From: Bacteroidales bacterium
Lineage (GTDB): Bacteria; Bacteroidota; Bacteroidia; Bacteroidales; Bacteroidaceae
Direction of reading: 5' to 3'
Length of the DNA: 45,269 bases
NCBI GenBank assembly: GCA_004552195.1
Contig: SFPC01000019.1
Span: 1 to 45,269 of the forward strand
In this document: positions 18,086 through 25,969 of the stretch, piece by piece
Position numbering within the stretch: the first letter of the stretch is position 1
How the letters are laid out: each line of letters starts with the position of its first letter
Made by a program: the position numbers and the translations under genes
The notes under the pieces: generated by a model
What the model was told of the DNA's origin: nothing
Seen by the model: only the letters and a program-made list of their open reading frames with translations
Database searches by the model: none

Positions 18086-18970
18086 TCACTTCTCCGGCAC
18101 GCGGAATTTCTTGGGCACGCCGGTTTCAAAGTGCATGGCTTCCCCCGTGATGGGATGATAGAAGTCTAAGCGGAAGGCATGGAGTGCCAGGCGTCCGATG
18201 GGGTTGTCGCCATTGCCGTACTTCACATCTCCGCACACAGGACAGCCGAGGTCCTGCATGTGAACGCGGATTTGATTTTTGCGCCCCGTTTCGAGTTTCA
18301 ATTCCACCAAGGAGTGGTGCCCGTCCGTGCGGATGACGCGGTAATGGGTTACAGCAAATTTTCCGCCATTGTCGACGGGTGAAGAATAAGTGAAGTACGC
18401 TTTGTTGTCCTTCAGCCAGCTTTCCACCGTTCCCTCGGGCTGTGGCGGCGTGCCCGACACTAAAGCCATGTAGCGGCGGTCTGTAACGATTTCGTGCCAG
18501 TTGTGTTCCAAAATCTGCTCTGCCTCGATGGTTTTGGCGTAGACCAGGAGGCCGGAGGTGTCGCGGTCGAGGCGGTGAACGACGTGTGCCGTACACTTCT
18601 GCCGCGTGCGATGAAAATACTCGTCGAGCACAGTTTTCACACTGAAGGCATGGTGTGCGGAGGCCATGGAGAGTATGCCCACTCCCTTTTCTATCACCAC
18701 GAGATAGTTGTCTTCATAAACGAGCTTCACGAACTTCGACTTGAGGTCGCCCTTCGGCTTGCGTTTGGCCACCTCCACGCGCGAGCCGGGCTGGAGCATG
18801 AGGTCGAACTGTCGGGTGTTTTTATAATCCACGCGCACGCCGCCTCCGCCAAGTATGGCCTTGGCGCGTGTACGACTGATGCCGTGCATCGCCTGCTCCA
18901 AGAATTCGAGCAGGGGCATGGCCTCTTTCACCACAAAGGTGGTGTATTGAAGTGAAGAACTGTTTCTCAT
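18086..18970 (-). CDS. RluA-family RNA pseudouridine synthase
   Basis: 294-aa enzyme converting uridines in rRNA (or tRNA) to pseudouridine. The N-terminal S4-like RNA-binding region (about 15-70) contains FLEQAMHGISRTRAKAILGG and VDYKNTRQFDLMLQPGSRV. The catalytic domain carries HVVHRLDRDTSGLLVYAKT, in which the Asp after HRLDR is the nucleophile, then ETGRKNQIRVHM and GCPVCGDVKYG. The C-terminal LALHAFRLDFYHPITGE is typical of the RluC/RluD branch. Which uridine is modified cannot be read from the sequence. Single-gene unit with its own promoter box at 19005-19012. Confidence 0.9.
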   Translation of the reverse strand: MRNSSSLQYTTFVVKEAMPLLEFLEQAMHGISRTRAKAILGGGGVRVDYKNTRQFDLMLQPGSRVEVAKRKPKGDLKSKFVKLVYEDNYLVVIEKGVGILSMASAHHAFSVKTVLDEYFHRTRQKCTAHVVHRLDRDTSGLLVYAKTIEAEQILEHNWHEIVTDRRYMALVSGTPPQPEGTVESWLKDNKAYFTYSSPVDNGGKFAVTHYRVIRTDGHHSLVELKLETGRKNQIRVHMQDLGCPVCGDVKYGNGDNPIGRLALHAFRLDFYHPITGEAMHFETGVPKKFRVPEK

Positions 18971-19004
18971 TGTCTTTATCGGGGAATTGCCGGTTTTCGG
19001 CGTG

Positions 19005-19012
19005 CAAAGGTA
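19005..19012 (-). promoter_or_regulatory. promoter -7 box of the pseudouridine synthase gene
   Basis: The minus strand reads TACCTTTG (TAnnTTTG), 35 bp before the ATG at 18970. The 19013-19255 gap between the two divergent promoters shows no gene. Confidence 0.5.
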
Positions 19013-19255
19013 GTGCTTTTTTAACTTGAAATGTGGAAGAGTTAAAAAGTTTATCGCTTACCTTGGGGAGCCCTGACACCGACAGCAGCCATTCTCCGCC
19101 GGCCTTCCACGGTCTGTTTCTGAATGGGAACTTCAGGGGAATGAAGGGGTAAGGTCATCCAGTTGGTCGGTGTGGCATTTTTTGCGCTTCGCTCGCCTTG
19201 CACTATTTTACCCAAACTTTTAACATCAAACCCATAAACTATGAAAAATAATGTA

Positions 19256-19263
19256 TACTTTTG
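19256..19263 (+). promoter_or_regulatory. promoter -7 box of the AspT/YidE-like transporter gene
   Basis: TACTTTTG matches TAnnTTTG and lies 56 bp before the ATG at 19319. Confidence 0.55.
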
Positions 19264-19318
19264 CCCAAACCTATGAAGAATTGGGAAATGCGACAGTAAC
19301 ATAACCAATAATACTACA

Positions 19319-21043
19319 ATGGAATCATTACTAAAAATCGTAACGAATCCCGCTTCCATTGCTCACCTGGTGGTTATTTATGCACTGGTCATCAGCTTGG
19401 GCGTGAAATTGGGAAAAATTAAGTTTGGCGGTGTTTCGTTGGGCGTAACCTTTGTGTTATTTGTCGGGATTATTGTAGGACACATCTACAGTCATTACAT
19501 CATTGACCCGGCTACCAGCGACTACATCACTCACGCAGCACAAAAGGAGGTGATTGACTTCGTCAAGGAGTTGGGCCTGATTCTTTTTGTCTACTGCATC
19601 GGCTTGCAAGTGGGCCCCGGCTTCTTCGCCACCTTTAAAAAAGGCGGCGTGGGCATGAACCTGATTGCCGTGGGCATAGTCTTGCTGAACATCGCCGTGA
19701 TGCTGGGCCTCTACTTCCTGGTGTTTGACCACAACAACTTCAACCTGGCCATGATGGTCGGCACTATGTACGGCGCCGTGACCAACACGCCCGGTTTGGG
19801 TGCCGCTAATACCGTCGTGAAGGACTTTGCCGGCGACTGGGGCGCAGCAGGCATTCCCGACCTCGCTTCCAGCTACGCCTGTGCCTACCCCTTGGGTGTC
19901 GTAGGTATCATCCTGGCCACCGTACTCATCCGTTTCCTCTGCAACATCAAGCTGGAAAAGGAACAGGAGGCCATCCGCCTGGAACAGGAGCGCAACCCGC
20001 ACGCCACACCCGTTCACTTGGTTATCAAGGTAACGAACTCCTCGGTAGTGGGCCGCACGCTCCACGAACTGCACTCCTTCCTGAACCGCCAGTTCGTCAT
20101 CACGCGCTGCATCCAGGACGGCAAAATGTTCATTCCCAACGGAGAAACGAAACTGGAGCTGGGCATGGAAGTGCACCTCGTCTGCGCTGAGGACGAAGCC
20201 GAACCTATCTCGGCCTTGATGGGCGAACACCTGGCCGACCGCCAGTGGAAGGACGACATTGACAAGTCGAAGTACGTCAGCCACCGCTTAGTGATTACCA
20301 AACCCGAAATCAACGGCAAAACATTCGGCCAGCTGCACTTCAGCACCATCTATGGCGTAAACGTAACCCGCGTGACACGTAACGGCATGGACCTCTTCGC
20401 CGACCGCAACCTGCGTCTGCAAGTGGGCGACCGCATCCTGGTGACGGGTAGCGAAGAGAACATCGAACGCCTCAAGCGCGCCATCGGTGCATCGGTGAAA
20501 CGCCTCGACCATCCCAACGTGGGCGCCATCTTCTTCGGCATCATGCTCGGTATCATACTCGGACAAATAGACTTTGGCGGCGGTGTGAAATTAGGACTGG
20601 CCGGTGGCCCGCTCGTAGTGGCTATCCTCATCGGCGCATTCGGCTACCGCTACAAAATCAACACCTACACTTCGACCTCGGCTAACCTGATGCTGCGCGA
20701 AGTGGGCCTGCTCCTCTTCCTCAGTAGCGTAGGTATTCAAGCCGGAGCCAAGTTCTGGGACACCATCATGAGCGGCGGTTTGCATTATGTCTGGACCGGT
20801 TTCCTCATCACCGTAGTTCCCATCCTCATCATGGGCGTTGTGGCACGCAAGGTGCTCAAGCTGAACTATTTCACGCTGATGGGCTTGATCGCAGGCTCGA
20901 ACACCGATCCCCCTGCACTGGCCTTTGCTAACCAGACCGCCGGAAACGACGCTCCGGCAGTGGGCTACAGCACCGTATACCCGCTGGCCATGTTCCTGCG
21001 CATCCTCATGGCACAAATTGTCCTGATGATTTTCCTCACATAA
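19319..21043 (+). CDS. AspT/YidE/YbjL-type membrane transporter with two TrkA-C domains
   Basis: 574-aa inner-membrane protein of the aspartate:alanine exchanger superfamily; family members exchange dicarboxylic amino acids or organic acids. Two repeated membrane domains (about 5-195 and 395-574, five or so helices each) flank a soluble middle. The first repeat has FVYCIGLQVGPGFF and GAVTNTPGLGAAN; the second has LFLSSVGIQAGAKFW and GSNTDPPALAFAN, the corresponding conserved turns. The middle carries two RCK-C modules (VVGRTLHELHSFLNRQFVIT and INGKTFGQLHFSTIYGVNVT). The protein looks complete. The substrate is not determinable; the E. coli homologue YidE is also poorly defined. Confidence 0.9.
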   Translation: MESLLKIVTNPASIAHLVVIYALVISLGVKLGKIKFGGVSLGVTFVLFVGIIVGHIYSHYIIDPATSDYITHAAQKEVIDFVKELGLILFVYCIGLQVGPGFFATFKKGGVGMNLIAVGIVLLNIAVMLGLYFLVFDHNNFNLAMMVGTMYGAVTNTPGLGAANTVVKDFAGDWGAAGIPDLASSYACAYPLGVVGIILATVLIRFLCNIKLEKEQEAIRLEQERNPHATPVHLVIKVTNSSVVGRTLHELHSFLNRQFVITRCIQDGKMFIPNGETKLELGMEVHLVCAEDEAEPISALMGEHLADRQWKDDIDKSKYVSHRLVITKPEINGKTFGQLHFSTIYGVNVTRVTRNGMDLFADRNLRLQVGDRILVTGSEENIERLKRAIGASVKRLDHPNVGAIFFGIMLGIILGQIDFGGGVKLGLAGGPLVVAILIGAFGYRYKINTYTSTSANLMLREVGLLLFLSSVGIQAGAKFWDTIMSGGLHYVWTGFLITVVPILIMGVVARKVLKLNYFTLMGLIAGSNTDPPALAFANQTAGNDAPAVGYSTVYPLAMFLRILMAQIVLMIFLT

Positions 21044-21096
21044 AGCGAGATGACCCGTCGGTTGCATAACGACAGACATCCTCTCCCGCATAAACT

Positions 21097-21137
21097 CCAC
21101 CCCCAAGCCGAACTGACACGTTGCGACTTGGGGGTGG
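21097..21137 (+). terminator. terminator hairpin after the transporter gene
   Basis: CCACCCCCAAG at 21097-21107 pairs perfectly with CTTGGGGGTGG at 21127-21137. It lies 54 bp past the stop codon. The rest of the 21138-21422 gap holds no gene that I can support. Confidence 0.6.
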
Positions 21138-21422
21138 CGACATTATAAATATAGGTGTTCCCCAAAGTGGCGCGACAGACGGAGCCGACAGGGCCGTAGG
21201 ATAGGCCATCGGCGGCAACGGAAGCCGGAGCGCAGCACCCCTTCGCCACAATGCCGCCAATGCCAACAACCTTCCTCCCTCCAACGACAAGCATCCGCCT
21301 TTCCTGACATTTTTCCACCTCAAAACCCGGTCAAACCCACCTTTTTATCGACATACCCCTACACTTTGTCAGCCTAAAGCAAAAATCATCAGGTAGAAGT
21401 TGCCAAATCCAACTTAAATAAA

Positions 21423-21430
21423 TACTTTTG
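21423..21430 (+). promoter_or_regulatory. promoter of the TlpA-like gene
   Basis: TACTTTTG (-7 box) is preceded by a TTG at 21400-21402, 20 bp upstream, a spacing typical of Bacteroidetes -33/-7 promoters. It lies 70 bp before the ATG at 21500. Confidence 0.6.
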
Positions 21431-21499
21431 CCGCCAAGACCCCGCCGGTGAGTACGACCGTCGGGCACTTTCTATACAAAAAACGAAAAATCAATCAAA

Positions 21500-21991
21500 A
21501 TGAACTTCAAATCCATCCTTTGCACTTTAGTGCTTTTCTGCGCCATGGCGACTACAGCCTCTGCACAGTTGCCCTCTGTGAAACTCAAGGATATCAACGG
21601 TAAAGTAATCGACACGGCCAAACTCTCCAACGACGGCAAGCCTTTCATCATCAGCTTCTTCGCCACCTGGTGCAAGCCCTGCAACCGCGAGCTCAAAGCC
21701 ATCCACGAAGTATACCCCGACTGGCAAGAGGAAACCGGCGTTCGCTTGGTTGCCATCTCCATTGACGAGGCACAGAACGCCCAGAAGGTAAAGCCCATGG
21801 TCGATGCTGCCGGATGGGAATACCAAGTGCTGCTCGACCCGAACAGTGATTTTCGCCGCGCCATGGGTGTGAACCTCATTCCGCACGTGTTCATCATCGA
21901 CGGCGAAGGGAAGATTGTGGAAAGCCGCAGCTCCTACACCGAAGGCGGCGAACAGCATCTGATAGAGAAGGTACGCGAACTCGTGAAATAA
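21500..21991 (+). CDS. TlpA-like thioredoxin-fold protein, exported
   Basis: 163-aa periplasmic thiol:disulfide oxidoreductase. The signal peptide MNFKSILCTLVLFCAMATTASAQ is followed by a redoxin/TlpA fold: LKDINGKVIDTAKL, then FFATWCKPCNRELKAI with the WCKPC redox centre. Next come VRLVAISIDEAQNAQKVKPM and the cis-proline region LIPHVFIID. It is first of a run of four exported-protein genes. A hairpin separates it from the next gene, so it may be expressed partly on its own. A plausible partner is the CxxC motif in the Omp28-like protein two genes downstream; that is inference. Confidence 0.9.
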   Translation: MNFKSILCTLVLFCAMATTASAQLPSVKLKDINGKVIDTAKLSNDGKPFIISFFATWCKPCNRELKAIHEVYPDWQEETGVRLVAISIDEAQNAQKVKPMVDAAGWEYQVLLDPNSDFRRAMGVNLIPHVFIIDGEGKIVESRSSYTEGGEQHLIEKVRELVK

Positions 21992-21999
21992 CATTAAGG

Positions 22000-22055
22000 A
22001 TGCGGACAGGAGAAGCCGGCGCACACATCGCACGGAACGGAACTCCTGTCCGCAT
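22000..22055 (+). terminator. hairpin between the TlpA-like and DUF6029-like genes
   Basis: ATGCGGACAGGAG (22000-22012) pairs perfectly over 13 bp with 22043-22055, followed by ACTTTTATC. It could terminate or attenuate. The overlapping TACTTTTA at 22054-22061 is one base off the -7 consensus and might start the next operon. Confidence 0.55.
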
Positions 22056-22091
22056 ACTTTTATCATACACCCATACAATAAAAGCATACAC

Positions 22092-23861
22092 ATGAGAAAA
22101 TATGCCGCAATGGCGGCCATCGCACTCACCTCGGCGCTGCCCCTGCAAGCACAAACCGACGACGGCAAAAAGTTCACCCTGCACGGCAGTGTGCAGAGCG
22201 ACATCCTGACTTTCCCCAAGGAGGACGAGAAAATCGGTACCGGAACTTATGAGGACGACTTCATGACCAATACGTACGCAGAACTCCACCTGCTCAATAA
22301 ATATGTGCAGGCGGGCGCACGATTGGAGTACCTGGACCACCCGATGCCGGGATTTGAAACGGACTTCAAGGGATGGGGACTTCCCTACTTCTACCTGAAA
22401 GGAACTTACAAGGGAGCGGAACTGACACTCGGCGACTTCTACGAACAATTCGGCTCCGGCCTCGTGCTGCGCAGCTATGAGGAACGCTCATTGGGCATCG
22501 ACAACTCACTGCGCGGCGCACGCATGGTGCTGAAGCCCGTGAAGGGCTTGACACTCAAGCTCCTCGGCGGACAACAGCGCTATTACTGGCACCACCGTAA
22601 CCTGGACAACTGCTCACCCTGGACATGGGGCGGCGACATGGAGGTGAACGTGGACCAATGGTTCAAGAAGATGGACGAGAGCGGCACACGCCTCTTGCTG
22701 GGCTTCTCCGCCGTGAGCAACCACGCCGGGAAGGAAGCTGACATCTACACTACGCGGCCCACAGGGGAGCCCAACGAGATTACAGGCGACCCCACGGTGC
22801 AACCATACGCCCTGAAGATGCCCAAGAACGTGGGGGCGTTCGACGTACGCGCCAACTTGCAAAAAGGGAACTACAGTTTCTTGGCAGAATATGCCTGGAA
22901 GGGACACGACCCCTCGACGGCGAATAATTTTACTTACCAAAAGGGCAAAACGCTCCTGCTTTCGGGTTCTTACTCCAAGCGGGGTATGAGCGTACTCCTC
23001 CAGGCCAAGCGCAGCCAGGACATGGCGTACCGCTCGCGCCGCACCATCAGCAACGCATCGTCGGCCTGCTACATCAACCACCTGCCCGCCTTCTCCTATC
23101 AGCACACTTACACCCTCGCGGCCCTCTATCCCTACGCCACACAAATGGCTCCGGGCGAATGGGCCTTCCAAGGCGAGCTGGGATATACCTTCAAGCGCAA
23201 GACATTCCTCGGAGGTAAATACGGAACCAACCTGAAGGTGAACTTCTCGCACGTTCGCGGCATCGACCAAAGCACAAACGAAACGCACACCGACGAGCCC
23301 GGCGGAAACGGCGCGGAGTCGAAATTCTTCAAGATGGGTCCCGAAACGTACTACCAGGACATCAACGTGCAACTGGAGAAGAAGGTGAACAAACAGCTGA
23401 AGCTGAACTTCATTTACTCCAACCAGCGTTACAACCAGCAGGTGGTGGAAGGACACGGCGAGAAGGCTATCAAAAGCAACATCTTCGTGGCTGAAGGAAA
23501 ATACCAGTTCTCGCCCAAATTCACCCTGCGCGGCGAAGCGCAGTACCTGCACACCAAGCAGGACCAGAAGGACTGGTGGTACGGCCTACTTGAGCTGTCC
23601 ATACTGCCCCACTTCATGATTTCCATCAGCGACCAGTACAACGGACACGTGCCTTACTTCAAGGCAAACGGCTCGGAAGACGCTTCACGCGGTACGCACA
23701 AGGAGCACTACCTGCTCGGCTCCGTAGCCTACACGCAGGGGGCACACCGTCTCCAGCTGAGCTACGGCAAGACTCGCGCCGGCTATAACTGTTCGGGCGG
23801 TGTCTGCCGCTTCGTGCCGGCCTCGAAGGGTCTGCAGGCCAACTATACTTTCACTTTCTAA
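22092..23861 (+). CDS. DUF6029-like outer-membrane beta-barrel protein
   Basis: 589-aa exported protein with a signal peptide (MRKYAAMAAIALTSALPLQAQ). I recognise the pattern of the Bacteroidetes family DUF6029, chiefly the block GDFYEQFGSGLVLRSYEERS followed by LGIDNSLRGARM. The rest is a long series of alternating hydrophobic/polar strands separated by Gly/Asn/Asp turns, ending in the aromatic strand ANYTFTF, consistent with a large outer-membrane barrel. Function is unknown for the family. The Omp28-like gene begins 33 bp later, so the two are almost certainly co-transcribed. Confidence 0.8.
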   Translation: MRKYAAMAAIALTSALPLQAQTDDGKKFTLHGSVQSDILTFPKEDEKIGTGTYEDDFMTNTYAELHLLNKYVQAGARLEYLDHPMPGFETDFKGWGLPYFYLKGTYKGAELTLGDFYEQFGSGLVLRSYEERSLGIDNSLRGARMVLKPVKGLTLKLLGGQQRYYWHHRNLDNCSPWTWGGDMEVNVDQWFKKMDESGTRLLLGFSAVSNHAGKEADIYTTRPTGEPNEITGDPTVQPYALKMPKNVGAFDVRANLQKGNYSFLAEYAWKGHDPSTANNFTYQKGKTLLLSGSYSKRGMSVLLQAKRSQDMAYRSRRTISNASSACYINHLPAFSYQHTYTLAALYPYATQMAPGEWAFQGELGYTFKRKTFLGGKYGTNLKVNFSHVRGIDQSTNETHTDEPGGNGAESKFFKMGPETYYQDINVQLEKKVNKQLKLNFIYSNQRYNQQVVEGHGEKAIKSNIFVAEGKYQFSPKFTLRGEAQYLHTKQDQKDWWYGLLELSILPHFMISISDQYNGHVPYFKANGSEDASRGTHKEHYLLGSVAYTQGAHRLQLSYGKTRAGYNCSGGVCRFVPASKGLQANYTFTF

Positions 23862-23894
23862 CTCTTTTCAACCACAAGCTTTTATTTGTATTCC

Positions 23895-24701
23895 ATGAGA
23901 ATATATCCTTTCATAGCAGCCCTGGGCTTGGCGATGGCCACGCTCACAGCCTGTGAGAATGTCGACGAGAACGAACGCTTCAACGGCCCCGTGGACATCA
24001 CGCCCAAGAAGAATGTGCTCATAGAGGACTTCACCGGACAACGCTGCGCCAACTGTCCGCTCGCAACGGAGGAGTTGAAAAACATACAGAACGTCTACGG
24101 CACGGAACACGTCATTGCCGTGGCCATTCACGGCGGTTCGCTCGGGCTGAGCGAGGAGGACCGCCCCACCCTCGGCCTGGCCAATAGCCAGAGTGCCGAA
24201 CTCTACGAATATTGGGGCGTTCAAGAACAGCCGAACGGCCTGATTGACCGCAAGGGTGGCCTGCAACCTTTCACCAACTGGTTCGGCCTGACCATCAACC
24301 GCCTGATTGAGGCTCCCAAAGCCGACATCCGTCTGCAACAACCCACGTTCGACCCCGCCACACGCAAGCTTAGCCTCCACGCAGAGGTGGAAAGCAACGA
24401 GAATGTGGAGGGCAAGCTGCAGCTGTGGCTCACGGAGAGCAACCTGGTGCGCATCCAGTCTCTCCCGGCGCAGTGGGGCGGCGGCACCGACAAGGAGTAC
24501 GTCCACAACCACGTGTTCCGCGCTGCGGTGAACGACCTCTTCGGCGACGAACTCGTGCTCCAGGCCGGACAGGCGCAGAGCCGCGACTACGAATACACGC
24601 TGAAGGACCACTGGGTGGAGGGAAACATGGCCGTCATCGCCATCTTCTACAACGAGGCCGACGGCGTGATGCAAGTGACCGAACAACCTGTCATTCCATA
24701 A
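23895..24701 (+). CDS. Omp28-related lipoprotein with thioredoxin-like CxxC motif
   Basis: 268-aa lipoprotein; MRIYPFIAALGLAMATLTAC ends in a lipobox. I start at the ATG at 23895 rather than a TTG at 23886. The mature N-terminus has VLIEDFTGQRCANCPLATEE, the CxxC-bearing opening of Omp28-family proteins, which adopt a thioredoxin-like fold. A beta-rich C-terminal half follows (LHAEVESNENVEGKLQLWL, DYEYTLKDHWVEGNMAVIAI). Omp28 was described as an outer-membrane protein of Porphyromonas gingivalis; the precise role is unsettled. Operon partner of the DUF6029-like gene and of the small secreted protein starting 24 bp downstream. Confidence 0.87.
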   Translation: MRIYPFIAALGLAMATLTACENVDENERFNGPVDITPKKNVLIEDFTGQRCANCPLATEELKNIQNVYGTEHVIAVAIHGGSLGLSEEDRPTLGLANSQSAELYEYWGVQEQPNGLIDRKGGLQPFTNWFGLTINRLIEAPKADIRLQQPTFDPATRKLSLHAEVESNENVEGKLQLWLTESNLVRIQSLPAQWGGGTDKEYVHNHVFRAAVNDLFGDELVLQAGQAQSRDYEYTLKDHWVEGNMAVIAIFYNEADGVMQVTEQPVIP

Positions 24702-24725
24702 CACAAATCCATAAAACAACTGCTT

Positions 24726-25409
24726 ATGAAAAAGATTTTTACCCTTTGCTGCTGCGCACTCTTCGGCGCAGCCATGGCCCACGCCCAGCTGCAGGTAACC
24801 TGCAACGGTAAAGAAGTGGCCGAAGGCGAAGTGCTGACATTCTACGCCCACGAAGACGACTTCGGAGAAATCAGTGCCGGACCCACCATGGACCCCACGT
24901 TTATAAACACTTCCGATGCCGATTACGACATCACCGTCACGGTGAAGACAAGCGAGAACGCCAACAAAGGCGGTCTGAACTGGTGCGGTATCACGATGAT
25001 GTGCCAGGATATTAAGGGCGGCTCGGAAACGCGCACCGGCACGCTGAAAGTCAAGGGCTTCCCCCTGAGCATGCAGCTCCACGGCGTTTTTGAAAAAGGC
25101 GACTTCAAGACCTACGAAGCTAGCGTAACGGTGAAAAAAGGTTCGGAATACCTCACATCGTTCAAGGAAGTATTCGTTTATGACGGCGAAGACCACACCG
25201 GCATCGAGAACGCCGAAGCCGGCCACCGCGTGAACTTCACCAACAACGCCTTGACGTACAGCTTCAACACCGTGGCACCGCGCAGCCTCCAGGTGTATGC
25301 CGCCGACGGCCGCTTGGTACGCTCCGCAGCCCTCTCATCGGCCAAAGGAAGCCTCACCGAAAACGGCAAGACGGTGAAGAGCCAGAAAGTAGTGCTCGCA
25401 GGTAAATAA
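24726..25409 (+). CDS. small secreted protein with possible C-terminal sorting-like domain
   Basis: 227-aa exported protein with signal peptide MKKIFTLCCCALFGAAMAHAQ. The middle forms an immunoglobulin-like beta domain (about 22-160) with motifs such as DYDITVTVKTSEN. The C-terminal ~50 residues (NALTYSFNTVAPRSLQVYAADGRLVRSAA..., ending KVVLAGK) resemble type A sorting domains of the type IX secretion system (xxVYxxxGRLV followed by a KV-rich end), but the Gly-x-Tyr step is degenerate. Last gene of the exported-protein operon. No specific function recognised. Confidence 0.75.
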   Translation: MKKIFTLCCCALFGAAMAHAQLQVTCNGKEVAEGEVLTFYAHEDDFGEISAGPTMDPTFINTSDADYDITVTVKTSENANKGGLNWCGITMMCQDIKGGSETRTGTLKVKGFPLSMQLHGVFEKGDFKTYEASVTVKKGSEYLTSFKEVFVYDGEDHTGIENAEAGHRVNFTNNALTYSFNTVAPRSLQVYAADGRLVRSAALSSAKGSLTENGKTVKSQKVVLAGK

Positions 25410-25432
25410 TAACTGCGGCGAATGCCGACGAT

Positions 25433-25519
25433 AGAGCGGACTTCCCCAACTGCCATAACTCAACCGACTGCTTGATAGCAAGCAAAGGTTTTCGTATCGC
25501 AGTTGGCGAAGTCCGCTCT
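25433..25519 (+). terminator. terminator hairpin ending the exported-protein operon
   Basis: AGAGCGGACTTC at 25433-25444 pairs perfectly with GAAGTCCGCTCT at 25508-25519, with CAACTGC/GCAGTTG extending the stem inside, and TTTT follows. Located 24 bp past the stop codon. The 25520-25682 stretch holds no supportable gene. Confidence 0.6.
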
Positions 25520-25682
25520 TTTGCATCCTGCCCTCCTCCTCGCGCCTTAAAGCCCTCCGCATTGCGCCTGAGTGCAACGGGCACAAGGCATTGCGAGGAG
25601 GAGAACGGCCTGTCCTCAGCCGCTTCGCCCCTTCCCGCGAAGAAATATCGGACCTGTTTATCCCACGGAAAAGATACCGCGC

Positions 25683-25740
25683 AAAAGTCCTGGACTATTT
25701 TTTTCAACTCGGCGAGTAGGAAAAAATAGTCCAGGACTTG
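25683..25740. repeat. family B hairpin (locus B4)
   Basis: Copy with AGTCCTGGACTATTTTTTT, central ACTCGGCGAGT and AATAGTCCAGGACTTG. The CAACTC...GAGTAG order shows it is in the opposite orientation to copies B2, B3 and B5. It sits 46 bp from a family A pair, the only place where both families meet. Confidence 0.88.
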
Positions 25741-25786
25741 TAAAAACAACTCCGCCTGTTGGAAAAACAGCTTCCATCCATTTAAA

Positions 25787-25950
25787 AAACTGACAACAAC
25801 AAAAACAACACGAAACAACCCTTTAAGCTAAAAAAGTTGTCCCATGTTGTCCAAGTTGTCGTGATCCCAAAAACTGACAACAACAAAAACAACACGAAAC
25901 AACCCTTTAAGCTAAAAAAGTTGTCCCATGTTGTCCAAGTTGTCGTGATC
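25787..25950. repeat. family A hairpin pair, locus 3
   Basis: Units 25787-25866 and 25871-25950 are identical over 80 bp and repeat with an 84-bp period. This version uses TGACAACAACAAAAACAAC on the left and GTTGTCCAAGTTGTCGTGATC on the right. Lies between convergent genes; its exact identity suggests a recent duplication or gene conversion within the pair. Confidence 0.92.
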
Positions 25951-25969
25951 TATTATTATAGATTCGCGA

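Noticed and set aside
25787..25950. CRISPR-like direct repeats
   Set aside because: Only two units with a 4-bp spacer and no cas genes. The other family A loci also have just two units with about 14-bp spacers, so this is a dispersed hairpin family, not an array.
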